In this document: positions 9,513 to 17,668 of the stretch, in pieces
How the letters are laid out: the number at the start of each line of letters is the position of its first letter
Position numbering within the stretch: the first letter of the stretch is position 1
Assembly (NCBI RefSeq): GCF_030409635.1
Contig: NZ_JAUFQF010000004.1
Span: 2,638,241 to 2,702,240, forward strand
Length of the DNA: 64,000 bases
Reading direction: 5' to 3'
From: Vibrio agarivorans
GTDB taxonomy: Bacteria > Pseudomonadota > Gammaproteobacteria > Enterobacterales > Vibrionaceae
The notes under the pieces: model-generated
The model's input: the letters and a program-made list of their open reading frames with translations, nothing else
What the model was told of the DNA's origin: nothing
The model's database searches: none
Translations under genes and position numbers: made by a program

Positions 9513-9788
9513 ATGAAAACCTACACAATTACCATTGAAGAACAAAACATCGACACACCAAAAACACTTACCTTTGAGATGCAAGATCGTGAAGACTTAC
9601 TTGCGATTGTTGAAGCCTTAAAGGCCAAAAGTGGCTTAGCGGAAAATGAAGCAACACGACTTGCCGTCGCATTACGCTTGATGGGTCCAGTAATGATGAA
9701 AGACAGAAAACATCCGCTGTTTGCGAATTTCTTCCCACACTTTAAAGACTTTATGACCAACTTGAAAAAGATGGTCAAGTCCAAATAG
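9513..9788 (+). CDS. DUF3861 family protein
   Basis: The 91-residue product starts after CGGAG with good spacing. It has the family pattern: an N-terminal beta strand (TYTITIEEQN), a helix, and the C-terminal HPLFANFFPHFKDFMTNLKK segment that marks DUF3861. It is a small cytosolic protein of unknown role. It follows the DUF2798 gene closely and is followed by a terminator, so the two form a short operon. Confidence 0.8.
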   Translation: MKTYTITIEEQNIDTPKTLTFEMQDREDLLAIVEALKAKSGLAENEATRLAVALRLMGPVMMKDRKHPLFANFFPHFKDFMTNLKKMVKSK

Positions 9789-9864
9789 GGACAACGAGCC
9801 AACGCCTTTCTAAGTTCTCCTGTTTTGGACTTTTAAATGTTGAGGAGCTTAAATGCAATAAAGC

Positions 9865-9906
9865 AAGACCTAGTAGCATCAGATACTGCGTGCTAGGTCT
9901 TTTCTT
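9865..9906 (+). terminator. Terminator after the DUF2798-DUF3861 operon
   Basis: AAGACCTAG and CTAGGTCTT form a nine-pair stem followed by TTCTTT. The A-run side is weak, so it serves mainly the plus strand, although it also faces the end of the SDR gene. Confidence 0.75.
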
Positions 9907-9909
9907 TGG

Positions 9910-10587
9910 TTACTCGAGTTCAACTGGAGGTCGGAAGGTCATCTCATGCATTACGACATCATCAGGCAGTTCTAATAGCAGTGCAATTGTTTCGGCTACA
10001 CTTTTAGGATGCATATATTGAGGTCGGTCAGCTTCTCTAAAGTTGGTATCCGTGCCACCAGGGAATAAAGAAGTGACTTTAATACCGTGTGGTTGGGCTT
10101 CTTTCATTAAGATAGCGCTAAAGCCAGCTAGGCCTTGTTTCATTGCTGTGTAAACACTCATGGTTTCATTTGCGCGCTTCGCGACAGTAGAAACCACGTT
10201 GATGATTTGTCCACTTTGTTGTGGCTTCATGACTTTTAATGCTTCACGGCTCAATATAGCCGGCGCTCGCAAGTTAACAGCATACTGTTGGTCGAACTCT
10301 TCAATGGTTAACTCATCAATGTCACATTTTCGAGTGTTCATACCCGCGTTGTTGATAAGCACGTCCAACGTCCCTAACTTTTCAACAGCAACTTGGAACA
10401 GATCGACTACTTGTTCCGCATCGGCAAGGTCCGCCTGAACAATCTCGCACCCAGTCAGCGATTGAAGAGCCGTTAAGCGCTCCAAATCTCTACCAGAAGC
10501 GACGACTTTATGCCCTTTTTCGCACAATGACTTTGTTAACTCGTAACCAATACCACTCGTTGCACCTGTAACGATGACTGACTTCAT
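9910..10587 (-). CDS. SDR family oxidoreductase
   Basis: The 225-residue product is a classical short-chain dehydrogenase/reductase. Visible motifs are the cofactor loop TGATSGIG (7-14), the NNAG motif (LINNAGMN), an active-site Ser in VVST and the catalytic YxxxK (VYTAMKQG). SGRDLERL after the second strand, with Arg behind Ser-Gly, suggests NADP(H) use. The substrate cannot be deduced. It stands alone, convergent with the DUF3861 operon. Confidence 0.88.
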   Translation of the reverse strand: MKSVIVTGATSGIGYELTKSLCEKGHKVVASGRDLERLTALQSLTGCEIVQADLADAEQVVDLFQVAVEKLGTLDVLINNAGMNTRKCDIDELTIEEFDQQYAVNLRAPAILSREALKVMKPQQSGQIINVVSTVAKRANETMSVYTAMKQGLAGFSAILMKEAQPHGIKVTSLFPGGTDTNFREADRPQYMHPKSVAETIALLLELPDDVVMHEMTFRPPVELE

Positions 10588-10844
10588 GATTTACCTAAGT
10601 ATTTGTTTGTTATATACATAGAAGTCTCGCATATTCACATCGCATTATTCGCGCTCAATGTCCCACTACGAAGCATTGCGCCCCTCAAAGAATAACGAAA
10701 CATAAATAAGTGTAAGCAATGGTTAACCTCTGACTTTAGAAGCCTCCTTCTTTCAAAGGCTTCACCTTGACTCACTCATGTCTGACAAATACATATTGAG
10801 CTCGTGAATAATTAGCTTCAAAGAAACATCGACAGAGCATCACT

Positions 10845-11156
10845 ATGAAAAAGCTAAAATTGATTCCTTTAATTGCCGTAATAATAAGCTTGGTAAGCTT
10901 TTCATCACTCGCTCATCCTCATGGGCACGGGAAGCATAAAGGCAAACATAAGCACAAGCACGGTCATAAAGAAGTGGTTGTAGTTAAAAAGTATCACCCT
11001 TCACCAAAGAAGCGCCCTAAGCACCGTCACTACCACTACAAACGTATGCCTAAACACACTACTTACATTAAAATCGGCAACTTCACGTATGCAAAAGTAG
11101 GCGGCCATTACTACCAACGTCGTGGCAATGACTACGTGAATGTGATTATCAAATAG
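10845..11156 (+). CDS. Secreted His/Lys-rich small protein, possible metal binder
   Basis: The 103-residue product has a signal peptide (MKKLKLIPLIAVIISLVSFSSLA, then HPHGHGKHKGKHKHKHGHK). The mature part begins with a run of His and Lys, continues through a basic PKKRPKHRHYHYKR segment and ends with a short beta-rich domain (YAKVGGHYYQRRGNDYVNV) like those in periplasmic proteins of the RcnB/DUF6515 sort. His clusters suggest binding of Zn, Ni or Cu in the periplasm, but this is inference. It has no operon partner; the DUF805 gene converges on it with only six bases between the stops. Confidence 0.75.
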   Translation: MKKLKLIPLIAVIISLVSFSSLAHPHGHGKHKGKHKHKHGHKEVVVVKKYHPSPKKRPKHRHYHYKRMPKHTTYIKIGNFTYAKVGGHYYQRRGNDYVNVIIK

Positions 11157-11162
11157 CGTTGA

Positions 11163-11543
11163 TTAACTCCCAGCCCCCAAGTTCAACTTAGACGGGGGCT
11201 TAGGGCCGTAACTATTTTCTCCAGCAGAACCCTCTATCAAAACGCACACCACAAATATAACGACCTGCCCTATCAGAGGAATGATATGTAAAAACAGCCA
11301 TCGTGAGGAGCGATGACTATCATGAAGTCGCTTAGCTTGAATGGCCAAATAGATCCACAAAACGACAATAAAGTTGATTAACGTAAAGATAACCGCCCCC
11401 GAAGAATCGACATCATCCAATGCTGTTGGGTCAATAAGTTGGCGTACAAAGAAGCTCCACAACGATAGCATGGCAGTACAGAATAGGAATGTTCTACGAT
11501 TAATCCGCCCCTGAAAGGAAAACAATAACTGTTTGTAGCTCAT
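11163..11543 (-). CDS. DUF805 family membrane protein
   Basis: I place the start at 11543 because GAGGAG lies just upstream and the product then begins MSYKQLLFSFQGRINRRTF, the typical N terminus of DUF805. The 126-residue protein has about four membrane segments, the RLHD motif (AKRLHDSHRSSRW) after the third strand of the family pattern, and a hydrophilic end (NSYGPKP) that also recurs in the family. It is an inner-membrane protein of unknown function. Confidence 0.87.
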   Translation of the reverse strand: MSYKQLLFSFQGRINRRTFLFCTAMLSLWSFFVRQLIDPTALDDVDSSGAVIFTLINFIVVLWIYLAIQAKRLHDSHRSSRWLFLHIIPLIGQVVIFVVCVLIEGSAGENSYGPKPPSKLNLGAGS

Positions 11544-11653
11544 GACACTCCTCCTCTGTGTTCTCTTAAATATAGACCAAGTCTTTCGATGCTTGTTTCT
11601 ACAAAACACAATCTGCTATTGTGAGAGTAAGTAGTGGTACAGGCAGTAAATCA

Positions 11654-12540
11654 ATGAAACAACTGACAATCCTTGATGGTGGTATGGGACGCGAGCTACA
11701 AGATTTTCTCAACCTTTTTGGAGTGCGCAAGCGCTCATGGATGCCCCCCAATTTGTTCACGAGGCTCATCAACACTTTATCGATTCCGGTGCAGAGATAA
11801 TTACCACGAACAGTTACGCCTGTGTGCCATTTCACTTAGGGAAAGATCTCTATGACACGAAAGGGGCAGCATTGGCAGCAAAAGCTGCAAAGATAGCCAG
11901 GCAATGTGCAGAAGAATATAAGAATGGGGTTATCGTTGCGGGCTCAATTCCTCCTCCCTTAGGCAGCTATCGCTCTGATCTGTTTGTTGAGCAAAAAGCA
12001 GTGCCAGTTCTTGATGCCCTCATACAAGCGCAAGAGCCCTATGTAGACATTTGGATTGCTGAAACGCTGTGCAGTGTTCACGAGTTTCAAGTCACTCAAG
12101 AAAGGCTTTCTAAGTCAGCTAGACCTTGTTATTACGCATTTAGTTTAGCGGACGACGTTCAAGGTCCAGCCTCACTTCGTTCAGGTGAAACCGTAGACGT
12201 CTTGGCGAATTTACTCCTTGATTCAAATGCAAAAGGCGTCATGTTTAATTGCTCAATACCTGAGGTAATGGAAGCTGCACTCATTGCCGTTCAACCTCTA
12301 CTCAAAACCAAAGGTGATGACTTCGAGCTGGGTATTTATGCCAATAACTTTGCACCCATTGATAACGAACACGAGGCCAATGACACACTGCAGTGCACTC
12401 GTGAGTTATCACCACAAGACTATGTGAAATTCGCAAAATGCTGGCATGAACTCGGTGCAACCATTATTGGCGGTTGCTGCGGCATTGGCCCTAAGCATAT
12501 TCAGGCTCTGTGTGAATGGAAACAGAGCTTGAAAGCCTAA
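11654..12540 (+). pseudogene. Homocysteine S-methyltransferase, frameshifted near its start
   Basis: A gene of this family (MmuM-like) would use S-methylmethionine or SAM to methylate homocysteine. The ATG at 11654 begins the correct N terminus (LDGGMGRELQ), but this frame stops soon after. From about 11704 the match continues in another frame (FSQPFWSAQALMDAPQ) and runs on to the stop at 12540. The break lies at about 11701-11704; compared with the family, four to five residues (about 13 bases) seem missing. The zinc ligands are present in the second frame (FNCS and GGCCGIGP). An ORF starting at 11737 would lack the first barrel strand. This is real decay or a sequence error. Confidence 0.8.
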
Positions 12541-12559
12541 ATTTTAGAATAATGGGCGC

Positions 12560-12599
12560 AAAAACAGAGGCACAACCAAACGTTGTGCCTCTGTTTTTT
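12560..12599. terminator. Bidirectional terminator
   Basis: AAAAACAGAGGCACAAC, a 5-base loop and the exact complement ending in TTTTTT form a 17-pair hairpin. It sits between the convergent methyltransferase and YggL genes and overlaps the YggL stop by two bases. Confidence 0.9.
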
Positions 12600-12933
12600 A
12601 GTCATCACCACCATTGGAATCAAGTAACTCACTTACCTTTACATCGGAGCATTCACTGCGAGCACTTAACCACTCCTCGACGGCCTTTCTATCTTCGTCG
12701 GTCGTCGAGTCATAGCGCCCCTCTCCAATCACAAAACCATCAAAGCTATGCTGGTTGGCACCACCACCCATAATTAAGTTTCTTGATTCAAGGAAGTCAA
12801 AGAACTCATTGAGTATCGCTTCATAGCCAGTGTCAGAATCAATATCCACTTGACAAGAAAAGCCAAAACCAAGCACTGCAAACTCGTCAACGTAGAGTTT
12901 CTTTCGTAAACGTCGTGTTCTATTTTTTGCCAT
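12598..12933 (-). CDS. yggL: YggL family ribosome-associated protein (DUF469)
   Basis: The start at 12933 gives MAKNRTRRLRKKLYVDEF, the family N terminus, with GGGGAAAA upstream. The 111-residue product has the YggL pattern: RRLRKKL, LGFGF, a central FDFLESRNLIMGGG loop and DRKAVEEWLSAR. E. coli YggL has been found with the 50S ribosomal subunit, and I infer a similar role here. It stands alone. Confidence 0.88.
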   Translation of the reverse strand: MAKNRTRRLRKKLYVDEFAVLGFGFSCQVDIDSDTGYEAILNEFFDFLESRNLIMGGGANQHSFDGFVIGEGRYDSTTDEDRKAVEEWLSARSECSDVKVSELLDSNGGDD

Positions 12934-13020
12934 CACTTTTCCCCAAAATACCAACCACATACAACACTGCAGTTTAGTTCATAATCTAAAACTCGACAGA
13001 GTGTAATGTCAAACTAACTA

Positions 13021-13944
13021 TCAAAGATCAAAAACATTACCTATCACATTCATGACTAGATCAACCTTATTGGGCTCACGGGGTGAACGCTTTCTTACCA
13101 AACTCAAGTCAAACTGATAGGTCATCAAGCTGGGTTGGATAATTCTAATTCGCCCTTGGTTGAGCTCCTGCTGAATATAGCTTTGTGGCATATACCCCAA
13201 ATATTTTCCTGATAAGATCATCGTTTTTCGCATATCAAATTGATAAGACTTGGCGTTTAGATTTAGCTTTCTTAGCTGAGTCATCCCGTCCAGTTTTAAA
13301 TCAATACCAGGGTGGATAGTGTATGCCTGCGCAAACAAGTTTGCATCAATTTCACTATCTAACAGCCCAAAAAATGGGTGTTGTTCACCACAGCACAGGT
13401 AATTGGGTTCACTCGATAACGGTATATATTCTAGACCTTCAACACTTTGGTACTGAGGAAGAATACCAACGTGCACTTTGTCTTTTAGGATCTGTTTTTC
13501 AATATTAGATAAGGTATCGCCATCAAGTACGATATGTAAATTGGGTGCTTTGTCATGAAGTTGTTCGATGACCGACGCTAATTTGCGCTGCTTCTTCTCA
13601 TCCAATTGATCGGACGACATAATCACCAACTCACCACTAAGGTCTTTACCCAAGTTCCCAACTAACAAGGAGAAATCTTCCAACGATTCAAACAGCTTAT
13701 TAACCCCGTGATAAACCATCTGGCCTTCTTCGGTAAGTGAAAACCCACTACGCCCTCTTCGACACAGCGTTAACTGCATTCTCGACTCAAGGTTTGTCAT
13801 GTGCACGCTTATGGTCGATCGCGTTATCCCAAGTGCATTCTCCGCAGCCGAAAACCCACCGTGTTCAACCACAACAAGGAAAATTCTCAATAATCGCAAA
13901 TCATATTCCGTTACTGGTTTGGGAATTATCGACTCCCTGGCCAT
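13021..13944 (-). CDS. LysR family regulator, divergent from gabD-gabT
   Basis: I choose the start at 13944 because AGGAGT lies six bases upstream, giving 307 residues. The N-terminal helix-turn-helix (about 15-75: RIFLVVVEHGGFSAAENALGIT, RSTISVHMTNLESRM) is LysR type, followed by a substrate-binding domain. It faces away from gabD with ~115 bases between, the usual LysR layout, so it probably controls gabDT in response to GABA or succinate semialdehyde. That assignment rests on position only. Confidence 0.9.
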   Translation of the reverse strand: MARESIIPKPVTEYDLRLLRIFLVVVEHGGFSAAENALGITRSTISVHMTNLESRMQLTLCRRGRSGFSLTEEGQMVYHGVNKLFESLEDFSLLVGNLGKDLSGELVIMSSDQLDEKKQRKLASVIEQLHDKAPNLHIVLDGDTLSNIEKQILKDKVHVGILPQYQSVEGLEYIPLSSEPNYLCCGEQHPFFGLLDSEIDANLFAQAYTIHPGIDLKLDGMTQLRKLNLNAKSYQFDMRKTMILSGKYLGYMPQSYIQQELNQGRIRIIQPSLMTYQFDLSLVRKRSPREPNKVDLVMNVIGNVFDL

Positions 13945-14058
13945 GGCTACTCCTAGATCCTTTAGTTTTATCTGTATCAAACATTAGGTTGATAGTTTGA
14001 TATTTAACCAAGTTGAATTTTAATCTTCAATAGAGGTGCTAAGAAAAGGAGAAATTTT

Positions 14059-15525
14059 ATGACTGAGATCATGAACCTAGAGTTATCAGATAATCAATTA
14101 CTTAAACCGTTTTCCTATATCAACGGCAGCTGGCATTCTAGTGAAGCTCAATTGGCAGTAACTAACCCGGCTAATGGTAAAGTCATTGCCAATATTGCGA
14201 ACGCGGGTGTAATAGAAACAGAGCTTGCTGTTCGTTCAGCAAAAAAAGCACTAAAGCATTGGTCGTCTCAGACCGCGATACAGCGTTCTGCGGTGCTAAA
14301 AAAATGGCACCAGCTGATGCTAGAGCATCAAAACGACCTAGCAAAAATTCTCACTCTTGAGCAAGGTAAACCGCTTGCTGAAGCCAAAGGAGAAATACTC
14401 TACGGTGCTGCATTCATTGAATGGTTCGCGGAAGAAGCTAAACGAGCCTATGGCGATACTATCCCTTCTCCTTCTACAGATAAACGAATCGTTGTTATCA
14501 AGCAGCCTGTAGGCGTGGTTGGAGCAATTACACCTTGGAACTTCCCTAACGCGATGATCACCCGAAAAGCTGGTGCAGCACTCGCGGCCGGCTGTACTTT
14601 TGTTGTTCGCCCTGCCACGCAGACACCGCTTTCTGCACTTGCAGTTGCAGAACTTGCCGAAAGAGCCGGCATCCCTGCAGGCGTATTCAACGTCGTTGTC
14701 GGTAGTGATTCTAGAGGGATGGGAAAAGTGCTCACGCAACATCCTGATATTGCCAAATTTACCTTCACAGGCTCAACAGTCGTCGGCAAAGCACTGATTA
14801 ATCAGTGCAGTAGCACCGTCAAAAAAGTCTCAATGGAACTTGGTGGCAATGCCCCATTCATTGTATTTGATGATGCAGAGATTGATGCTGCGGTTGCCGG
14901 TGCTGTAGCCTCAAAATATCGAAATGCGGGCCAAACCTGTATCTGCACCAATCGTATTTTGGTGCAAAGCGGAATTGCAGAAACCTTCACCAGTAAATTT
15001 GTTGAAGCAGTATCTAAGCTCAAAGTTGGCGAAGGGATCTCACCAGACACGGATATTGGCCCTCTCATTAACGTAGATGCGGTGAGCGATGTTGAGACAC
15101 TAGTGAATAACTCAGTCTCGGTTGGTGCAAAAGTTGTGTTGGGTGGAGAACGAACTCCCGACAGCAATAACTTCTATCTTCCAACAGTATTGACCAATGT
15201 GACTAAAGATATGCCAGTCGCACGCAACGAAATCTTTGGTCCTGTATCACCCATCATCACTTTCGATAGTGAAGAGGATGCGATTGAAATAGCCAATGAC
15301 ACGGAATATGGATTAGCGGCCTATTTCTACAGCCGCGACATTGGTCGTATTTGGCGAGTGGGTGAATCATTGGAGTACGGCATGGTAGGTATCAACGATA
15401 GTGCTATTTCAAATGTATCGGCTCCATTTGGTGGAGTAAAACAGTCCGGGTTTGGGCGTGAAGGGTCGAAATATGGGCTTGATGAATATATGGAAATCAA
15501 ATATTTGTGTATGGGCGGGTTATAA
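14059..15525 (+). CDS. gabD: Succinate-semialdehyde dehydrogenase
   Basis: The 488-residue product oxidises succinate semialdehyde to succinate, the last step of GABA breakdown. It is an aldehyde dehydrogenase with the proton-acceptor Glu260 (MELGGNAP) and the catalytic Cys294 (GQTCICTNR); the spacing and the CIC pattern match the GabD branch. The TPWNFP motif lies near 160. The start has AAGGAG seven bases before the ATG. The gabT gene follows after 12 bases, so the two are one operon. Confidence 0.92.
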   Translation: MTEIMNLELSDNQLLKPFSYINGSWHSSEAQLAVTNPANGKVIANIANAGVIETELAVRSAKKALKHWSSQTAIQRSAVLKKWHQLMLEHQNDLAKILTLEQGKPLAEAKGEILYGAAFIEWFAEEAKRAYGDTIPSPSTDKRIVVIKQPVGVVGAITPWNFPNAMITRKAGAALAAGCTFVVRPATQTPLSALAVAELAERAGIPAGVFNVVVGSDSRGMGKVLTQHPDIAKFTFTGSTVVGKALINQCSSTVKKVSMELGGNAPFIVFDDAEIDAAVAGAVASKYRNAGQTCICTNRILVQSGIAETFTSKFVEAVSKLKVGEGISPDTDIGPLINVDAVSDVETLVNNSVSVGAKVVLGGERTPDSNNFYLPTVLTNVTKDMPVARNEIFGPVSPIITFDSEEDAIEIANDTEYGLAAYFYSRDIGRIWRVGESLEYGMVGINDSAISNVSAPFGGVKQSGFGREGSKYGLDEYMEIKYLCMGGL

Positions 15526-15537
15526 GGTCAAACAGAC

Positions 15538-16821
15538 ATGGAAAATTTAAACTTACAAGCAAGAAAAGATAACGTATTTGCTCGTGGGCAAGGGAATGCC
15601 TACCCGGTATTTGTTGAACGAGCAAAAAACGTAGAGGTGTGGGATGTAGAGGGCAACCGTTACATTGATTTTGCTACAGGCATCGCGGTGTGTAATACCG
15701 GACACAGTCACCCTAAAATCGTTGAAGCGGTTAAACAACAGGTCGAAAAATTTAGCCATACCTGTGTCATGGTTAACCCATACGAAAATGCAGTAGAACT
15801 CGCAGAGCAATTAACTCATATCGCACCAGGTAGCTCTGATAAGAAAGCCATATTTGTCACCACTGGCGCTGAAGCGGTGGAAAACAGTGTCAAAATCGCA
15901 CGTGCCTATACAAAACGCCGTGGTGTAGTTGCATTCAATGGTGGCTTTCATGGCCGCACGAATATGGCAATGGCGCTGACAGGTAAAGTCGCCCCTTACA
16001 AGCAACTATTTGGGCCTTTCCCGAGTGATATTTATCATGTTCCCTACCCTATCAGTGCTCACGGTATTTCGGTAGAGTATAGTGTGACTGCATTGAAGAA
16101 CTTGTTCAAAGTTGATATCGCTGCCAGTGATGTGGCCGCGATCATCATTGAGCCCGTGCAAGGTGAAGGGGGTTTTTACGCAGCACCTAAAGAGTTTTTT
16201 GTTGCTCTTCGTGAGCTTTGCGATCGAGAAGGTATTGTTCTTATCGCTGACGAAATTCAAACAGGCTTTGGACGAACAGGAAAAATGTTCAGTATTGAAC
16301 ATGCAGATGTAGAGCCTGACTTGATCACAATGGCGAAGGGAATCGCAGGAGGCTACCCAATCTCTGCTGTCGTTGGTAAAAAAGAGATAATGGATGCACC
16401 GCTGCCCGGTGGGCTGGGAGGCACTTATGGTGGTTCACCCATCGCTTGTGCGGCTGCACTTGAAGTATTAGATATTATAAAAGATGAGAACTTACTCGAA
16501 CGTTCAAATGAGATCGGTGAACTATTTTCGACTAAGTTGGAGCTCCTTAAAAAACGCTTTCCAGACACCATACTGGAAGTGAGACATCAGGGGGCAATGA
16601 TCGCCATAGAGTTAGTCTCTCAGGGTAACTCAGAGCAGCCGAACATTGAACTTACTCAAGCATTGATTAAGCATGCACCTCAATATGGCTTGATACTATT
16701 AGCCTGTGGCTTTTACGGTAACGTGATCCGATTTTTACCTCCTCTCACGGCATCAAACGAGATCATTACAGAGGGGTTATCGAAGTTCGATGAACTGCTA
16801 ACAACGTTACTCAAATCCTAA
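15538..16821 (+). CDS. gabT: 4-aminobutyrate aminotransferase
   Basis: The 427-residue class-III PLP aminotransferase moves the amino group of GABA to 2-oxoglutarate and gives succinate semialdehyde. Seen: the TGAEAVEN phosphate-binding motif, FHGRT, IIEPVQGEGG, the Asp of ADEIQTGFGRTG that holds the pyridine ring, and the PLP lysine Lys267 in MAKGIAGGYP. The size and the Lys position match E. coli GabT. It is the second gene of gabDT. Confidence 0.94.
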   Translation: MENLNLQARKDNVFARGQGNAYPVFVERAKNVEVWDVEGNRYIDFATGIAVCNTGHSHPKIVEAVKQQVEKFSHTCVMVNPYENAVELAEQLTHIAPGSSDKKAIFVTTGAEAVENSVKIARAYTKRRGVVAFNGGFHGRTNMAMALTGKVAPYKQLFGPFPSDIYHVPYPISAHGISVEYSVTALKNLFKVDIAASDVAAIIIEPVQGEGGFYAAPKEFFVALRELCDREGIVLIADEIQTGFGRTGKMFSIEHADVEPDLITMAKGIAGGYPISAVVGKKEIMDAPLPGGLGGTYGGSPIACAAALEVLDIIKDENLLERSNEIGELFSTKLELLKKRFPDTILEVRHQGAMIAIELVSQGNSEQPNIELTQALIKHAPQYGLILLACGFYGNVIRFLPPLTASNEIITEGLSKFDELLTTLLKS

Positions 16822-16892
16822 TCAACGCGATTTAACTTATCACGACGTATAGTCGTTCTTAGCGTATACACTCTCACCTGTTAGGAATGACT

Positions 16893-17237
16893 ATGCTTTT
16901 TAATCGCTACTACCTGCACCCTTTTAACATCTTCGCTATCCTCAGTAATGTTACCGTCATCATCGCGTTAGTCATGCAAGAAGATATACTGGTGTCTCAA
17001 GCGGCTTTGGCAGTCGTTGGCTACTGGATAGTATTGTTCGCGGTATACAAATTCACTCATCACAGAAATGCCTTTATTCACAGTGATGATATTATCCTAG
17101 CTAAACAGGTAAAATACTTCACCTACCAGTGCCCAAACTGCAATGACAAGGCACTTATCCCTACTGAACATACACTACGCAACAAAGCTATCGAAAACCA
17201 ATGTCAGTTCTGCCTTTCACACAATCGTATTTTTTGA
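16893..17237 (+). CDS. Small membrane protein with two CxxC pairs
   Basis: I choose the ATG at 16893 because AGGA then sits six bases upstream; the ATG at 16887 touches it. The 114-residue product has two predicted membrane helices (about 8-60) and then a cytosolic tail with CPNC and CQFC, about 26 residues apart, which likely bind one zinc (a zinc-ribbon layout). I do not recognise the family. It stands between gabT and a small unknown gene and has no clear link to GABA use. Confidence 0.65.
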   Translation: MLFNRYYLHPFNIFAILSNVTVIIALVMQEDILVSQAALAVVGYWIVLFAVYKFTHHRNAFIHSDDIILAKQVKYFTYQCPNCNDKALIPTEHTLRNKAIENQCQFCLSHNRIF

Positions 17238-17360
17238 GTGTCAAAGTAGCTGACCAACTATAGACGGCTGTCATGGAAAGAGGCGTTATTTGAAACGTAA
17301 TGATAATAACGGCCTAGGAATACGCAATCTTCTCAAACGAACACCAAGACCAAACATTTG

Positions 17361-17603
17361 ATGGAACTGAAACAATCATTTTATCCGACTATCGAGTTTC
17401 CTAGTGGCAAACGTGTCGTGCTTAACGATAACCCGTTTGCAGCAAAATCAAAGATCCATGCTTTTAACCAAACGCAAGTTATCGCCGATACACTTTGGAG
17501 AGATGCTCGAGTGGTCGATATTCATGTCGTGCCGGTGGTGCCAATAGAGAGTATTGATAACGAGGAGATACCTAATCAGAGGGTTATTATCGATGTTCAA
17601 TGA
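17361..17603 (+). CDS. Small protein of unknown function
   Basis: The product of 80 residues begins MELKQSFYPTIEFPSGKRV. It has no signal peptide, membrane segment or recognised motif; the pattern suggests a small alpha/beta protein. No clear ribosome binding site is visible, which lowers confidence. It lies alone between two genes and ends shortly before a terminator for the convergent aldehyde dehydrogenase. Confidence 0.5.
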   Translation: MELKQSFYPTIEFPSGKRVVLNDNPFAAKSKIHAFNQTQVIADTLWRDARVVDIHVVPVVPIESIDNEEIPNQRVIIDVQ

Positions 17604-17610
17604 GCTTAAA

Positions 17611-17648
17611 AAAAGAAAAGACCACTTTAAGCGAGCTTAAAGTGGCTT
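17611..17648 (-). terminator. Terminator after the patD-like gene
   Basis: On the minus strand CCACTTTAAGC and GCTTAAAGTGG form an 11-pair hairpin with a short loop, followed by TCTTTTCTTTTTTT. Confidence 0.8.
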
Positions 17649-17668
17649 TCACTGATAGGTTTTGCTAA

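Noticed and set aside
10738..10765. GAAGCCT/AGGCTTC hairpin before the His-rich gene
   Set aside because: Seven pairs with an 11-base loop and no T-run on either strand; too weak to call.
11599..11835. 78-codon minus-strand frame over the methyltransferase start
   Set aside because: The plus strand there carries the recognisable methyltransferase N terminus.
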